From NCBI RefSeq assembly GCF_042648365.1, contig NZ_JBHRXI010000003.1, positions 31,543 to 95,542 on the forward strand: a stretch of DNA of 64,000 bases, given 5' to 3'. A model generated the notes under the pieces. The model was not told where the DNA came from, did not search any database, and saw only the letters and a list, made by a program, of their open reading frames with translations. The translations under genes were made by a program, and so were the position numbers. Positions 32,570-41,024 of the stretch are shown piece after piece; position 1 is the stretch's first letter, and every line of letters begins with the position of its first letter. Source of the stretch: Lutimaribacter_A marinistellae (GTDB lineage Bacteria; Pseudomonadota; Alphaproteobacteria; Rhodobacterales; Rhodobacteraceae).

Positions 32570-33379
32570 TCAATCTGCGCGCAGGTCTGGCAGCGTGAAG
32601 TCCATGAAACGCTGTTCCTCGGCGATGGTGGCGGCATCGATCACGCCGCCTGTTCCGTCACCCACGGTCTGCACCGCTTCGAGCTGCCACATGGCCACGA
32701 GCGCGATCGCCAGTTCCGCCGTGACGCGCGTGTTGAGATCGATGCTTTCCTTGAGTTCATCCATGTCGTCGATCAGCCCGACGAGCCGGTCGACGCGCTC
32801 CAGCGATTGGCCTGCGTCTTCATAGCTGTTCTGGGCAGCGGCCGAGACGAGTGCGCCGGTCGTGGCTTGCGTCGCCACACGGTTGGCCCCGGGATTGCCG
32901 CTTGTGGCCATTTCCGAAAGCGTATCGTCGTCAAATCCGAGATCGGCCAGGACCCGGTCCATCTGGGTTTCGATCTCGCCCGCTCCGGAGCCAGCGAGGC
33001 CAGAGAAGTCACCTGTCTTGATGGCTTCGATTGTGGCGAGGATGTCCCCAAACTCTTGATCGAGCAGGCCGTTCAGCTCGTCTTCCATCTCGGTACGGAT
33101 GATTTCCGGCAGTTCGGCGAGACGGGTCAGCGCTTCATATGTCCGTTGCAGCTCCGCGAGTTGATCCGTGAGTGTCGCAAGCTGTTCGCGGAGCTGCGTG
33201 AGCTGCTCGGTTTGCAGAATCTCGTCTTCGATCATCTGCCGGAGCTGCTGGATGTTTTGTGCGATGTTCTGGGTGTCGACGACGGGTACGCCTTGCGCAA
33301 GGGCAGGGGACAGGGTGCCAAGATGCAGGCCAATCCCAAAAGTCGTGGCCAAGGCCGTTCTCATGAGTAAATGTCCCAT
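32570..33379 (-). CDS. virB5: VirB5-like pilus-associated protein
   Basis: A 269-residue protein with a signal peptide (RTALATTFGIGLHLGTLSPALAQ) and a helical, coiled-coil mature part typical of VirB5/TrbJ minor pilus proteins. Residues about 30-95 are one long heptad region. The last 60 residues (KESIDLNTRVTAELAIALVA ... QRFMDFTLPD) closely resemble the tail of the upstream transglycosylase, a sign of shared ancestry. The ATG at 33379 overlaps that gene's stop (TGATG); an internal ATG at 33364 is the alternative. Confidence 0.8.
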   Translation of the reverse strand: MGHLLMRTALATTFGIGLHLGTLSPALAQGVPVVDTQNIAQNIQQLRQMIEDEILQTEQLTQLREQLATLTDQLAELQRTYEALTRLAELPEIIRTEMEDELNGLLDQEFGDILATIEAIKTGDFSGLAGSGAGEIETQMDRVLADLGFDDDTLSEMATSGNPGANRVATQATTGALVSAAAQNSYEDAGQSLERVDRLVGLIDDMDELKESIDLNTRVTAELAIALVAMWQLEAVQTVGDGTGGVIDAATIAEEQRFMDFTLPDLRAD

Positions 33380-34533
33380 CAGTCTATCTCCCTGATCGTG
33401 AATTCCATGAACGCGCCCTCGGCCATACGGGCGCTGGCCTGGGCCAGTTCCTCGGCAGAAAGGACGCGGGTCCGCGCCGCCTGAAGTCGAATACGCGCGG
33501 CAACGAGGCGCACGAGTTCGGCGCGGGCATAGGTGTTGAGCGCGATGCTTTCCTGCACGTCTTCGGTCTCGGAAATCCGCTCGACGATATCCGCAATACG
33601 CAAGGCGGCCTGCCGGATCGCGGTGGGCGAGTTGTTGCCATAGAACTCCGCACCGTGCCCGGTGATCGAGAGGTTCGCATTGGCGAGAAGCGCGGGGTCG
33701 ATTGTGCCAAGCGCTTCGATCCCGCCGATGCGGCTCAGGTAGAGATTGTAGCGTTCGGGGATGACCTGGACGTAGTGCTGGGTCTCGGCAAAGGGCGGCA
33801 CGCCCCCATATTCGAACACGCGGCCGGGTCCGGCGTTATAGGCGGCAAGCGCGTTGATGATATTGCCGTCGAAGGTGTTTAGTTGTGTCGCAAGATAGCG
33901 AGCACCGCCATGCACCTGCAGATAGGGGCTGTCATAGTATTCCGGGTTGATGCCGAGATCGCTGGCGGTGCCGGGCATGATCTGGGTGAGGCCGAAGGCT
34001 CCGACAGGCGAGCGTGCGCCGATGGTGAAGCGGCTTTCCTGCCAGATGAGCGCTTGCAGCAGGGCCCGCCATTGAACCGGGGAGAGGCCGGCGCGGCCCA
34101 CGCCGGCAAAGCCGCTGGTTTCTTGTGCGACGCGGATGATGAGCTCTTCGATGTTTTCCGCCGCATCCCCGAACATTTGCGCGCCGCCGGGATTGGGATC
34201 GATTTCGGCATTGCCATAGACGGCCTCGACGGAACGGTCCGGGTCGCCGCTGCCACTTTCCAGCCCCGAGACCATGGCCGGCAGGCCCTGACCGCCGAAG
34301 CTGGTCTGGGCATCGAGGATGCGTTGCAGAGTTTCCAGCTGCTCCCGTTCGATCTCGGTAATGAGTTCGCGCACGGAAAGCTTGTCCGCTTGAACGGCGA
34401 GGTCTGCCTCGCGATCGCCTGTTTCGACGATATCACGCGCGGTCAACCCGCTGTCATTGGTCGGTACACCTTGGGACAGGGCGAGACCGGGCAGCAGGCA
34501 AAGCGCCAGGATATGTGGCAGCCTAGACTTCAA
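33379..34533 (-). CDS. VirB1-like lytic transglycosylase with VirB5-like tail
   Basis: A 384-residue protein. A TTG at 34533 overlapping the lipoprotein stop gives a signal peptide (LPHILALCLLPGLALSQG). The N-terminal about 150 residues are helical. An SLT goose-type domain follows, with catalytic Glu in IWQESRF, then GAFGLTQIMPGTASDLG and AAYNAGPGRVFEYGG. The last 65 residues (VQESIALNTYARAELVRLVA ... GAFMEFTIREID) look like the tail of VirB5. It would open peptidoglycan for the channel. This is the second transglycosylase in the operon; the VirB5-like tail may fix it to the pilus complex. Confidence 0.82.
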   Translation of the reverse strand: MKSRLPHILALCLLPGLALSQGVPTNDSGLTARDIVETGDREADLAVQADKLSVRELITEIEREQLETLQRILDAQTSFGGQGLPAMVSGLESGSGDPDRSVEAVYGNAEIDPNPGGAQMFGDAAENIEELIIRVAQETSGFAGVGRAGLSPVQWRALLQALIWQESRFTIGARSPVGAFGLTQIMPGTASDLGINPEYYDSPYLQVHGGARYLATQLNTFDGNIINALAAYNAGPGRVFEYGGVPPFAETQHYVQVIPERYNLYLSRIGGIEALGTIDPALLANANLSITGHGAEFYGNNSPTAIRQAALRIADIVERISETEDVQESIALNTYARAELVRLVAARIRLQAARTRVLSAEELAQASARMAEGAFMEFTIREID

Positions 34534-34792
34534 TGTCGCGCTCCGGCGCGCCAAGGGGCATGAAGGTACAATCCGGCGCGATGTGGGCTGTCGAGACCAA
34601 GAACGTGAAGCAATTGGCCTGCGGTTCCTGATACTGGGCGCAGGAGGCCAAAGCGCCGAGCGCGGCGAGAAACAACAATTTGGCGTTTCGAGATTTTCTT
34701 GAATCGTTTGTTCGCTGCCTCTCGCTTCGCTCGAACGCGAAAAACGATGCAGGTTTCTTTGTTGTATTCTCAAAACGCCATATGCGTGTCAT
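34523..34792 (-). CDS. virB7: VirB7-like lipoprotein
   Basis: An 89-residue protein with a lipobox near residue 51 (LLFLAALGALASC), followed by a short 38-residue mature peptide with two further cysteines, the plan of VirB7 lipoproteins that cap VirB9. The ATG at 34792 overlaps the virB4 stop. The 37 residues before the hydrophobic part are long for a signal peptide, so a later TTG near 34677 may be the true start. The name rests on size, lipobox and position only. Confidence 0.55.
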   Translation of the reverse strand: MTRIWRFENTTKKPASFFAFERSERQRTNDSRKSRNAKLLFLAALGALASCAQYQEPQANCFTFLVSTAHIAPDCTFMPLGAPERDIEV

Positions 34793-37164
34793 GAAAGTCT
34801 CCAGAAGTCCGGGCGGTCGCGGTAGTCAGCGCCGACGAGCGCCTCGCCTTTTTCCATGCCGCCGAGGATGGTGAGATTGGGTCCGAGGGCGCTCAGATCG
34901 GCATCGACGAAGATGGAGCCCTGGTCATCGCGGATGAGCGCGAGGCGGCTATCGCTGCCGGTGCTGAGAAGCACGTCGAGTTCCTTCTCATAGAGGTTCA
35001 GCATCGCGTAGTCGGACGCATGGGCGCGGATGTTCGGCAGCAGGATTTGTGTGGGCACCGCTTCGACGATGGTCTTACCGGTTCGGGTGCGCTCGAGCTG
35101 GCTGGCGTATTGCGTCATCATGACCGCAACGGTGTTCTGCTTGCGCGCGGTCACGAGCCAGTTCGACAGCCGCTCGGCGAAATATGCGTTGTCGAGCGCT
35201 TTCCAGGCCTCGTCGATCACGATGATCGTTGGGCGGCGGTCCTCGATCTCGCGCTCGACCCGGCGGAAGAGGTAGGAGAGGACGGCCATGCGCTCTTTCT
35301 CGGCCTCGCTGTCGAGAATGCCGGTCAGATCGAAGCCCACCACATCGCCCTCGAGCGAAAACGTGTCTTCCAGCGTCTGGCCGAATATCCAGCCATAGCG
35401 GCCCTCTTCGGTCCATTCGAGAAGGCGCTCGTGCAGATCGCCGCCATCATCGGTGGAGACAAAAAGTGATGCAAAATCCCGCCAGTTGCGCAGGGCCGGG
35501 TTTGTGGCTTGCGCGTTCTGGCGGACGACTTCCTGGATGCGGTTGGTTTGGGCGGGCGTCAGCGGCTTGTCGGCACGGTAGAGCAGGGTGGCGAGCCAAT
35601 CCGAGAGCCATGCTGTGCCGCGACTATCAGTTTCCGTCCAAAGCGGGTTGAGCCCAGTAGGTTGTCCGGCTTTCAAAGACGCGTAGCGCCCGCCATTGGC
35701 GCGGACCGCCATCTCCATACCGAAACGGTAATCGAAGACGAAGATCCGCGCCCCTGCTCGACGGGACTGCGTCATGAGGAATGCCGAGAGGACCGACTTG
35801 CCGGACCCGGGCCGGCCAATAATCAGGGTATGCCCGCTGGTGGGCTCTTTGTCGGGGCTGCCTTGCTCGTGATAGGAAAAGCGGTAGGCGCTCTGCTCGG
35901 GCGTGGGCAGGTAGGTGATGACCTTGCCCCAGGGCGTTTTCTCCGCCGGTTTGCCAAGCTGGGTCCGATGGAAGGCCGCGAAATCCGCGAAGTTGCGATT
36001 GGTGATGGCACTGGCGCGAACGCGCTTGGGCTGGTTGCCGGGATGCTGGCTGAGGTAATGGGCCTTGGCCGCGACCCGCTCACCGATCATCTTCACACCT
36101 TCGGCGGCGGCGGCGTTGACGATCTCGGCGCTCAGTGTCTGCAATTCGTCCAGCGTATCGCAAAAGAGCGTCACGACCATATGGTGTTCGCCGAAGCTCT
36201 GGCGCTTGGCCTCGAGATCATCGGCGGCGATGTCGAGCGCCTCCATAAGCGACAGGGCCGCATCCTGGCTGGCCTGCATCTGGCGCTTCTGCCGTTTGAT
36301 GCGTCCCGCCATAAGGTTCGAGTTGATCGGTGTGAAGGAATGCGTGACGATCATGTCGACCGGCAGGTTCAGCATGTCGAACATTGTGCAGGAGGTGGCT
36401 TCGGAGTATTCCCCGATGGTGAAGCTCTTGCCAAAGCGTTGGCCCACCACGCCTTCGGTGAGCTCGAAGTGATCTCCGTGAAACGTCACGCGGGTGTTGG
36501 CCACGTTGAAGGACAGGAAGCCATAGGTGTTCGCGGGATAGAGTGGCAGTTCCTGGCCAGTGTTGAGGGCTCCCAGAAAGCCGATCAACTCGCCGGACTT
36601 GGCCGAAAGCACACGCGGGTGCAACTCCGTCAGGCCTGACACGAACACGCTTACGGCCTCGCCCAAACGACGCAGGCGCTTTTCGGTCGCTTCCTTGAGG
36701 CGATCCGGCGCGCTGCGATTAAGGAAAGGCAAAACGCTTTTTGGGGGTGGGCGGTGAATGACCGTGAGCGTCAGGGTCTTGTCGCGCAGCCCGCTGGTCT
36801 TGAGTTTCGAGCGCCAAAGCCGATCCACCTCGCCCGCGAAGCTATCCTCTCGCACGGGCTCGAGGTCCGCCGTGATCGCCTTGGAGACCTTGTGGACGTA
36901 GTAACTGAACTCCGGCCCCAGCTGCGCGATGATCCGAGCGAAGAGCGCCGTCACCTTGTCGAGATAGGCATCATCCGTCGTATAGCTGTTGATCCCTTCG
37001 AGCCGGATACACTGGAAAAGCTCGTTCACGCGCGTGCGCACGGTGCGGTCATCGACCAGGCTGACGTAAGGCAGCATATGGGCGAGGCGGGTCTCGCGTG
37101 CATACCATTCGGGCGTCATCGTGCGGGGATCGAGCGCAGCATCACAGGCTTCATCACGGAGCAT
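34789..37164 (-). CDS. virB4: VirB4 type IV secretion ATPase
   Basis: A 791-residue protein starting at the ATG at 37164 (MLRDEACDAALD; 37179 is also possible), overlapping virB3. The N-terminal half is the CagE/TrbE/VirB domain. Walker A is GRPGSGKSVLSAFL near residue 455, and Walker B is TIIVIDEAWKALDN near 650 (ATPase residue Glu). It drives pilus assembly and substrate passage at the inner membrane. It is the largest and best conserved gene of the locus. Confidence 0.95.
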   Translation of the reverse strand: MLRDEACDAALDPRTMTPEWYARETRLAHMLPYVSLVDDRTVRTRVNELFQCIRLEGINSYTTDDAYLDKVTALFARIIAQLGPEFSYYVHKVSKAITADLEPVREDSFAGEVDRLWRSKLKTSGLRDKTLTLTVIHRPPPKSVLPFLNRSAPDRLKEATEKRLRRLGEAVSVFVSGLTELHPRVLSAKSGELIGFLGALNTGQELPLYPANTYGFLSFNVANTRVTFHGDHFELTEGVVGQRFGKSFTIGEYSEATSCTMFDMLNLPVDMIVTHSFTPINSNLMAGRIKRQKRQMQASQDAALSLMEALDIAADDLEAKRQSFGEHHMVVTLFCDTLDELQTLSAEIVNAAAAEGVKMIGERVAAKAHYLSQHPGNQPKRVRASAITNRNFADFAAFHRTQLGKPAEKTPWGKVITYLPTPEQSAYRFSYHEQGSPDKEPTSGHTLIIGRPGSGKSVLSAFLMTQSRRAGARIFVFDYRFGMEMAVRANGGRYASLKAGQPTGLNPLWTETDSRGTAWLSDWLATLLYRADKPLTPAQTNRIQEVVRQNAQATNPALRNWRDFASLFVSTDDGGDLHERLLEWTEEGRYGWIFGQTLEDTFSLEGDVVGFDLTGILDSEAEKERMAVLSYLFRRVEREIEDRRPTIIVIDEAWKALDNAYFAERLSNWLVTARKQNTVAVMMTQYASQLERTRTGKTIVEAVPTQILLPNIRAHASDYAMLNLYEKELDVLLSTGSDSRLALIRDDQGSIFVDADLSALGPNLTILGGMEKGEALVGADYRDRPDFWRLS

Positions 37165-37432
37165 AGCTGTCCCCGCCATGGATGGAGCGGTTCCGCGTGG
37201 GCGGTGTCTCCTGCAGCGCGGTCATCATCACGTCGATGAAGCGCGGGTCCCAATCCGCAGCCTTCCAGAGCACGGGATAGAGCAGGGCCGCCACACCCAG
37301 CACCGCGATGTGCTGCACCCAGACGAACAAGAGCACCGAGCCGAAAAGCCAGACCATCGCGTACATGATGGGCAGGCCCAGAAGCTTGGGCGGGCGCACG
37401 AGGCCGAGAAAGAGAGGCGAGCGCTCAGCCAC
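37154..37432 (-). CDS. virB3: VirB3 inner-membrane protein
   Basis: A 92-residue protein from the GTG at 37432, which overlaps the virB2 stop; the longer frame is a shadow. It has an N-terminal segment SPLFLGLVRPPKLLGLP typical of VirB3, then one or two membrane helices (YAMVWLFGSVLLFVW and VLGVAALLYPVLW). It works with VirB4 in pilus assembly. Confidence 0.88.
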   Translation of the reverse strand: MAERSPLFLGLVRPPKLLGLPIMYAMVWLFGSVLLFVWVQHIAVLGVAALLYPVLWKAADWDPRFIDVMMTALQETPPTRNRSIHGGDSYAP

Positions 37433-37718
37433 CGGCAAAGACCGCGGCAACGATGGTGGGAGCGGCGGCGACACCGGCGATACCAACAAGCACCCAGAGT
37501 GCCTGGCGCAGATCGATGATGTTGAAAAACCAGCTCAAGAAAACGCCAAGGACTGCGAGTGTGGCGATCACGACTCCGAGCGGGCCAGTCAGAGCATCGA
37601 CAATGCCCTGCAATAAGCTTTGGATCGGGGAGAGATCGATGCTTTGGGCAAGGGCTGGCTCGGCAATGAGCAGGAATAGCGCCAGTGAGGCGACAAAGAG
37701 GTTTGAAATCTGTCTCAT
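37425..37718 (-). CDS. virB2: VirB2 pilin
   Basis: A 97-residue prepilin with a cleavable signal (MRQISNLFVASLALFLLIAEPALAQ, cleavage likely after the AQ at about residue 25) and two hydrophobic helices separated by a short loop (IVDALTGPLGVVIATLAVLG and LWVLVGIAGVAAAPTIVAAV). This is the conjugative pilus subunit plan. Its ATG overlaps the virB1 stop. Confidence 0.88.
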   Translation of the reverse strand: MRQISNLFVASLALFLLIAEPALAQSIDLSPIQSLLQGIVDALTGPLGVVIATLAVLGVFLSWFFNIIDLRQALWVLVGIAGVAAAPTIVAAVFAGG

Positions 37719-38449
37719 GACTTTGATCCTTCCAATCGAGCCACGACAGCCATGACGCGGGCCACGTGGGTCTGGGTTTCTCGGTAGGGGGGAATGCCGC
37801 CGTACTGGCGCACTGCATCTGGGCCGGCGTTGTAGGCTGCGAGCGCGAGCCGCGGATCGCCAAACGTGTCCAGCATCATCGCAAGATAGCGGGCGGAGCC
37901 GTCGAGGTTTTGAAGTGGATCGCGCGGGTCAACGCCGAGATCACGCGCCGTCGCGGGCATCAATTGACCAAGGCCGATGGCGCCCGCACTCGAGACCGCG
38001 TCCTGTCGGTAGGCGCTCTCGACCTCGATATTTGCGCGGTAGAGCGTCAGCCAATCGCGAACCGAGAGATCCGTGCGCCGAAGCCCGGGATGCCCGGCGT
38101 AGCGAAGCGCGGTGGCCTCAATGGCTGTAAGAACATCGGCGCGGGGCAGGGGCGCAGGTCGCGAGAGGGCTGCAAAACGCAAAGCGTCAGGTTGAATAGC
38201 TGATTCATCTTCACCGAGGATCGCCAGCTCATCAGCCGCGGACCCCTGGCCGATGCCGTCATTGTAATTGCGGGCAAAGCTGTCCTGAGAACGCGACGGC
38301 GTCAGAGCGCCATCGCTCTCCATGACCAGTACCATCTGCGCAGTGGCGGGACCCGCGAGATACCAGGCAAGGAGAAGGCTATTTGCTGCTGCCTTTGTCG
38401 GTCGCAGCCAGCTTGTGTGTCGTCCGCTGGCCTTCTTCGAGCGGGACAT
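37715..38449 (-). CDS. virB1: VirB1-like lytic transglycosylase
   Basis: About 244 residues if started at the ATG at 38449, which gives a long signal region ending GPATAQ; the frame further upstream is the shadow of the next gene. The SLT domain has the catalytic Glu in NIEVESAYRQDA, then GAIGLGQLMPATARDLG and LAAYNAGPDAVRQYGG. It cuts peptidoglycan locally to let the secretion channel assemble. It is the first classical gene of the virB operon; a second enzyme of this type lies further on. Confidence 0.85.
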   Translation of the reverse strand: MSRSKKASGRHTSWLRPTKAAANSLLLAWYLAGPATAQMVLVMESDGALTPSRSQDSFARNYNDGIGQGSAADELAILGEDESAIQPDALRFAALSRPAPLPRADVLTAIEATALRYAGHPGLRRTDLSVRDWLTLYRANIEVESAYRQDAVSSAGAIGLGQLMPATARDLGVDPRDPLQNLDGSARYLAMMLDTFGDPRLALAAYNAGPDAVRQYGGIPPYRETQTHVARVMAVVARLEGSKS

Positions 38450-38774
38450 CCGCATGGGAGAAGCCGATGCCGATGAGGAAGGACACCACGCCCGTGATGG
38501 TTTTGAATTCGCGGATCTTGATGTCGTTATAGGTCGTCCGGGTGCGGGCCGTGACCAGCAGCTTCTCCACGCCCTCGTCAGAGACGACGCGCATGATCCA
38601 GACCCCATAATAGCTGGGGCCCTTCTTGTGTGCCGACTCCTGGCACAGGATTTCAGCGCTATAGCCACTTTCCACGAGTTCGCGGAAACGTGCTTCCGTA
38701 ACCACATTTGGTGCTTCGATGTCCCAGTTCATGGCCCGGCTCACGCTTTCTTCAAACGCGCAACACCCGGGCAT
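38379..38774 (-). CDS. Hypothetical protein at the head of the virB operon
   Basis: About 131 residues from an ATG at 38774 (MPGCCAFEES; an ATG at 38732 giving MNWDIEAP is also possible). It is soluble with a likely hydrophobic patch near the C-terminus (TGVVSFLIGIGF). I recognise no family. Its 3' end overlaps the virB1 reading frame by about 70 bases, so it is probably the leading gene of the virB transcript. A promoter-like site lies just upstream at 38793-38833. Confidence 0.55.
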   Translation of the reverse strand: MPGCCAFEESVSRAMNWDIEAPNVVTEARFRELVESGYSAEILCQESAHKKGPSYYGVWIMRVVSDEGVEKLLVTARTRTTYNDIKIREFKTITGVVSFLIGIGFSHADVPLEEGQRTTHKLAATDKGSSK

Positions 38775-38792
38775 TCCCACTTGAAGCCCAGA

Positions 38793-38833
38793 GTTACGAT
38801 AGTATATTATCAACCGCAAGATGTATTGGTCAG
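38793..38833 (-). promoter_or_regulatory. Putative promoter and operator of the virB operon
   Basis: On the minus strand CTGACC (38833-38828) and GATAAT (38811-38806) lie 16 bases apart. The -10 is part of GATAATATACTATCGTAAC (38811-38793), which matches the 61881-61899 site at 17 of 19 positions and the mobC promoter site at 13 of 19. Confidence 0.5.
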
Positions 38834-38877
38834 ATACGGCTGTATCTCGGTTACTCAAACTCTAGGCACGGCCATTG

Positions 38878-39195
38878 ATGTCTATCAAGGAAAATAGGGG
38901 TTTCAGAAACCTGCGGTTGAGCCGTTGGGTGGGCATGCAGTCTGTAGCACTGCTTTTGCTCGTTCCGGCTGCAAGCCAAGCAGAATCCTGTCTCGCCCCG
39001 GTCCGGCCTTTCGTGCCAAGCGATTCGCAGGCCGCTCGGGATTATGCCGACATCATCCGGCGGGACTTCGAGGTCTATATCGCCGACATTCAGGACTACT
39101 TCCACTGCCTCGAGCAGGAGCGTGCGCGTGCTTTTGAGGAAGCCCGCGAAGTCAGTCAGGACTACGGTCGGTTTCTGGAACTTGCGGGGGATTGA
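38878..39195 (+). CDS. Secreted hypothetical protein, divergent from virB
   Basis: A 105-residue protein from the ATG at 38878; an internal ATG at 38935 (MQSVALLLLVPAASQAE) would give a tidier signal peptide. The mature part is helical and acidic with two cysteines (SCLAP and HCLEQE). It resembles small periplasmic proteins next to virB loci in Rhodobacterales; its function is unknown. It is transcribed away from the virB operon. Confidence 0.6.
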   Translation: MSIKENRGFRNLRLSRWVGMQSVALLLLVPAASQAESCLAPVRPFVPSDSQAARDYADIIRRDFEVYIADIQDYFHCLEQERARAFEEAREVSQDYGRFLELAGD

Positions 39196-39319
39196 TGGGC
39201 GATCGGGTATGCATCAGGATTGCACCCAACAGAAACAAAACGCCGATAACACCCTCAAATATCTGCTTTTTAGATAACAGATTTCATCCGCTAGCGACGT
39301 CACAAAGGGTATGTGACGC

Positions 39320-39577
39320 GTGGCGAAAACAATCAGAACAAATGGCCAGTTGGCACTCGTCCGTGCGTTGGTTGATGCACGTCAGAATGCGGGTCTCAGC
39401 CAGCAGCAGTTGGCGGCGAAGCTCAAACGCCACCAGTCGTTTGTGGCACGCCTCGAAAGCGGCGAGCGTCGTATCGACGTCGTGGAGTTTACAGTTCTGG
39501 CCAGGGTCATTGGCTTTGACAAAAATGAAGTCCTGTCGATTGTCGAAGCCGCCACGGAGCCCGACCACAAGATTTGA
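39320..39577 (+). CDS. XRE-family HTH regulator
   Basis: An 85-residue protein from GTG 39320 with a complete Cro/C1 helix-turn-helix (residues 12-66; AGLSQQQLAAKLKRHQSFVARLESGERRI region). Little lies outside the DNA-binding domain. It may be the repressor of the transfer operons, which share an AT-rich operator-like motif, but this link is only by position. Confidence 0.85.
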   Translation: MAKTIRTNGQLALVRALVDARQNAGLSQQQLAAKLKRHQSFVARLESGERRIDVVEFTVLARVIGFDKNEVLSIVEAATEPDHKI

Positions 39578-39592
39578 AAGCAATGTAATTTT

Positions 39593-39615
39593 GGGACGCG
39601 CACGCTTCGTGCGTC
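39593..39615 (+). terminator. Terminator-like hairpin after the XRE gene
   Basis: GGACGCGCACG and CGTGCGTCC pair around CTT with a 2-base bulge, 16 bases after the XRE stop. There is no strong T-run. Confidence 0.4.
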
Positions 39616-39745
39616 CTCAAGTGAAGCGAGCTCCTAAACAAAGAGCAGTTAGCAAATATCCACTACGTGCGGCCTGCGGCGCGAGTAGGCGCCTTAATAC
39701 ACCATGCCGCAATTTCAGCGCCAGAGTGCAGGAAGTTCGTAAACA

Positions 39746-39973
39746 GTGAACGATGATAAAGGTGAGGGCGTCGCGATCGCCAATCTGATTGGGACCGATG
39801 GGTGCAGCATTGTTGGTTGGGTGTATCGCTGGAGTGCAGGCGCCCATGCGGTGATGTGGGACGTCCAAGGGCCCCAGCCGGTGTCGGAAATCCAGCCGGA
39901 TCTCACTGCGGAACAGAAGCAGGAAATCGGCTTGGATGATTTGAAGCGGATTGGAAGCGGCAAAGGTGGATAG
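39746..39973 (+). CDS. Small hypothetical protein, 75 aa
   Basis: A 75-residue acidic protein from GTG 39746 with AGGAAG upstream. It contains SIVGWVYRWSAGAHAVMWD, a Trp-rich beta-type stretch, and a charged C-terminus. No family is recognised. It stands alone between the XRE gene and the metal genes, so it may be real or chance. Confidence 0.4.
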   Translation: MNDDKGEGVAIANLIGTDGCSIVGWVYRWSAGAHAVMWDVQGPQPVSEIQPDLTAEQKQEIGLDDLKRIGSGKGG

Positions 39974-40330
39974 GCTCCTCAGCTAGCCGCCAGTTCATAT
40001 TTGATAGTTGGGGTCGGCCAGCATACCGGACATTGGGGTCGCACGCAGCGGATGCGGACTCTGAGCCCATTTTACCGAATGCTGCGTTTTGCACCGATGG
40101 CCGCAAGCCGAGCAAAGCTGCCATTCGAAAGAGCCTGGGGAGTTTGCCCAGTGATGGATGGTAGCAATTTTGTCTTGATTTCAGGCCGTTGCAAGTGGTC
40201 GTGTGCAGTACATGTTCATGTTCTGATCGCGTGATTTCGTGGGATTTTCGCGTCTTCGGCGACGGTCCAAATAAACAGCCATGCATGGCCCTGCATCATG
40301 CCGATCCTCGATCGCCTCAGGATTGGTGGA
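39974..40330. other. Gene-free stretch between transfer region and metal-resistance region
   Basis: About 360 bases with no convincing gene on either strand. It marks the border between the transfer functions and the heavy-metal island. No repeat, att site or insertion-sequence end was recognised. Confidence 0.4.
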
Positions 40331-40356
40331 GGCGCCTGCGATCTCCCGCAGGCGCC
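40331..40356 (-). terminator. Terminator of the HupE-like operon
   Basis: GGCGCCTGCG and CGCAGGCGCC form a perfect 10-bp stem with a 6-base loop, just beyond the stop at 40362 of the minus-strand gene. Confidence 0.6.
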
Positions 40357-40361
40357 ATTGC

Positions 40362-41012
40362 TCACTCGCTGCGAACGATCTCGCTGTAGGCGCCGCGGAG
40401 CTGCAGCGTGACGGTCACGTCGGAATCGTCGCGGTTGCGCCAGAACCAGCCGTGTTCGCCGGGAAACGGCGCCTCGATGCTGCCCGCGCCATCGGTCGTG
40501 CCCCGGCCACGGTCGTAGTCGATTGACTGGCCATCGCCATGGGCGTGCAGGTCGAAGTTGATCCGGCCGCCTTCCGCGACCCACGAATATTCCACGATAT
40601 CGCCTGCGGCCATCACCATCTTGACCTCGGTGAACGCGTCCGGCGCCAGCGTGAAGGTCACCGTGTCGGTCCACGCTTCCTGAGCGTGCGCCGCGCCCAC
40701 GAAGAGTCCGAACATGTCCTCCATGAGGCTCGACGACTGCTCGCCGCCGCCGTGGACCGCCTCATCCTCCGCTGCCTCGCGGGCGAGTTGCTGCTTGATC
40801 TCGCCCATCTCGGTGAGGCCGAGGACATTGCCCACACCGGTCGGGTCGATCCCATATTCCGCCGGTAGGTAGACACCGACCCCGATAAAGGCCGCGCCGA
40901 TCACGGCGGCGATGGTCGAGCGCCGCAGTTGTTTCGGTGTCGGCAGGAGCGCCGGATCGGGCTTCTCCGCGGTCAATTGCATCGTGTCGCGCATTCTGTC
41001 GATGAGTTGCAT
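40362..41012 (-). CDS. Single-pass membrane-anchored periplasmic protein next to HupE-like gene
   Basis: A 216-residue protein with a cytoplasmic N-terminus, one membrane helix (about 31-49, STIAAVIGAAFIGVGVYLP) and a soluble C-terminal domain (about 115-216) rich in His/Asp (DLHAHGDG, FPGEHGWFWRN) that reads like a cupredoxin-like or metal-binding fold. Similar genes beside HupE/UreJ-type genes are often called transmembrane anchor proteins. It is 12 bases downstream of that gene and probably works with it in metal handling. Confidence 0.65.
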   Translation of the reverse strand: MQLIDRMRDTMQLTAEKPDPALLPTPKQLRRSTIAAVIGAAFIGVGVYLPAEYGIDPTGVGNVLGLTEMGEIKQQLAREAAEDEAVHGGGEQSSSLMEDMFGLFVGAAHAQEAWTDTVTFTLAPDAFTEVKMVMAAGDIVEYSWVAEGGRINFDLHAHGDGQSIDYDRGRGTTDGAGSIEAPFPGEHGWFWRNRDDSDVTVTLQLRGAYSEIVRSE

Positions 41013-41024
41013 ATCGAATTCTCC

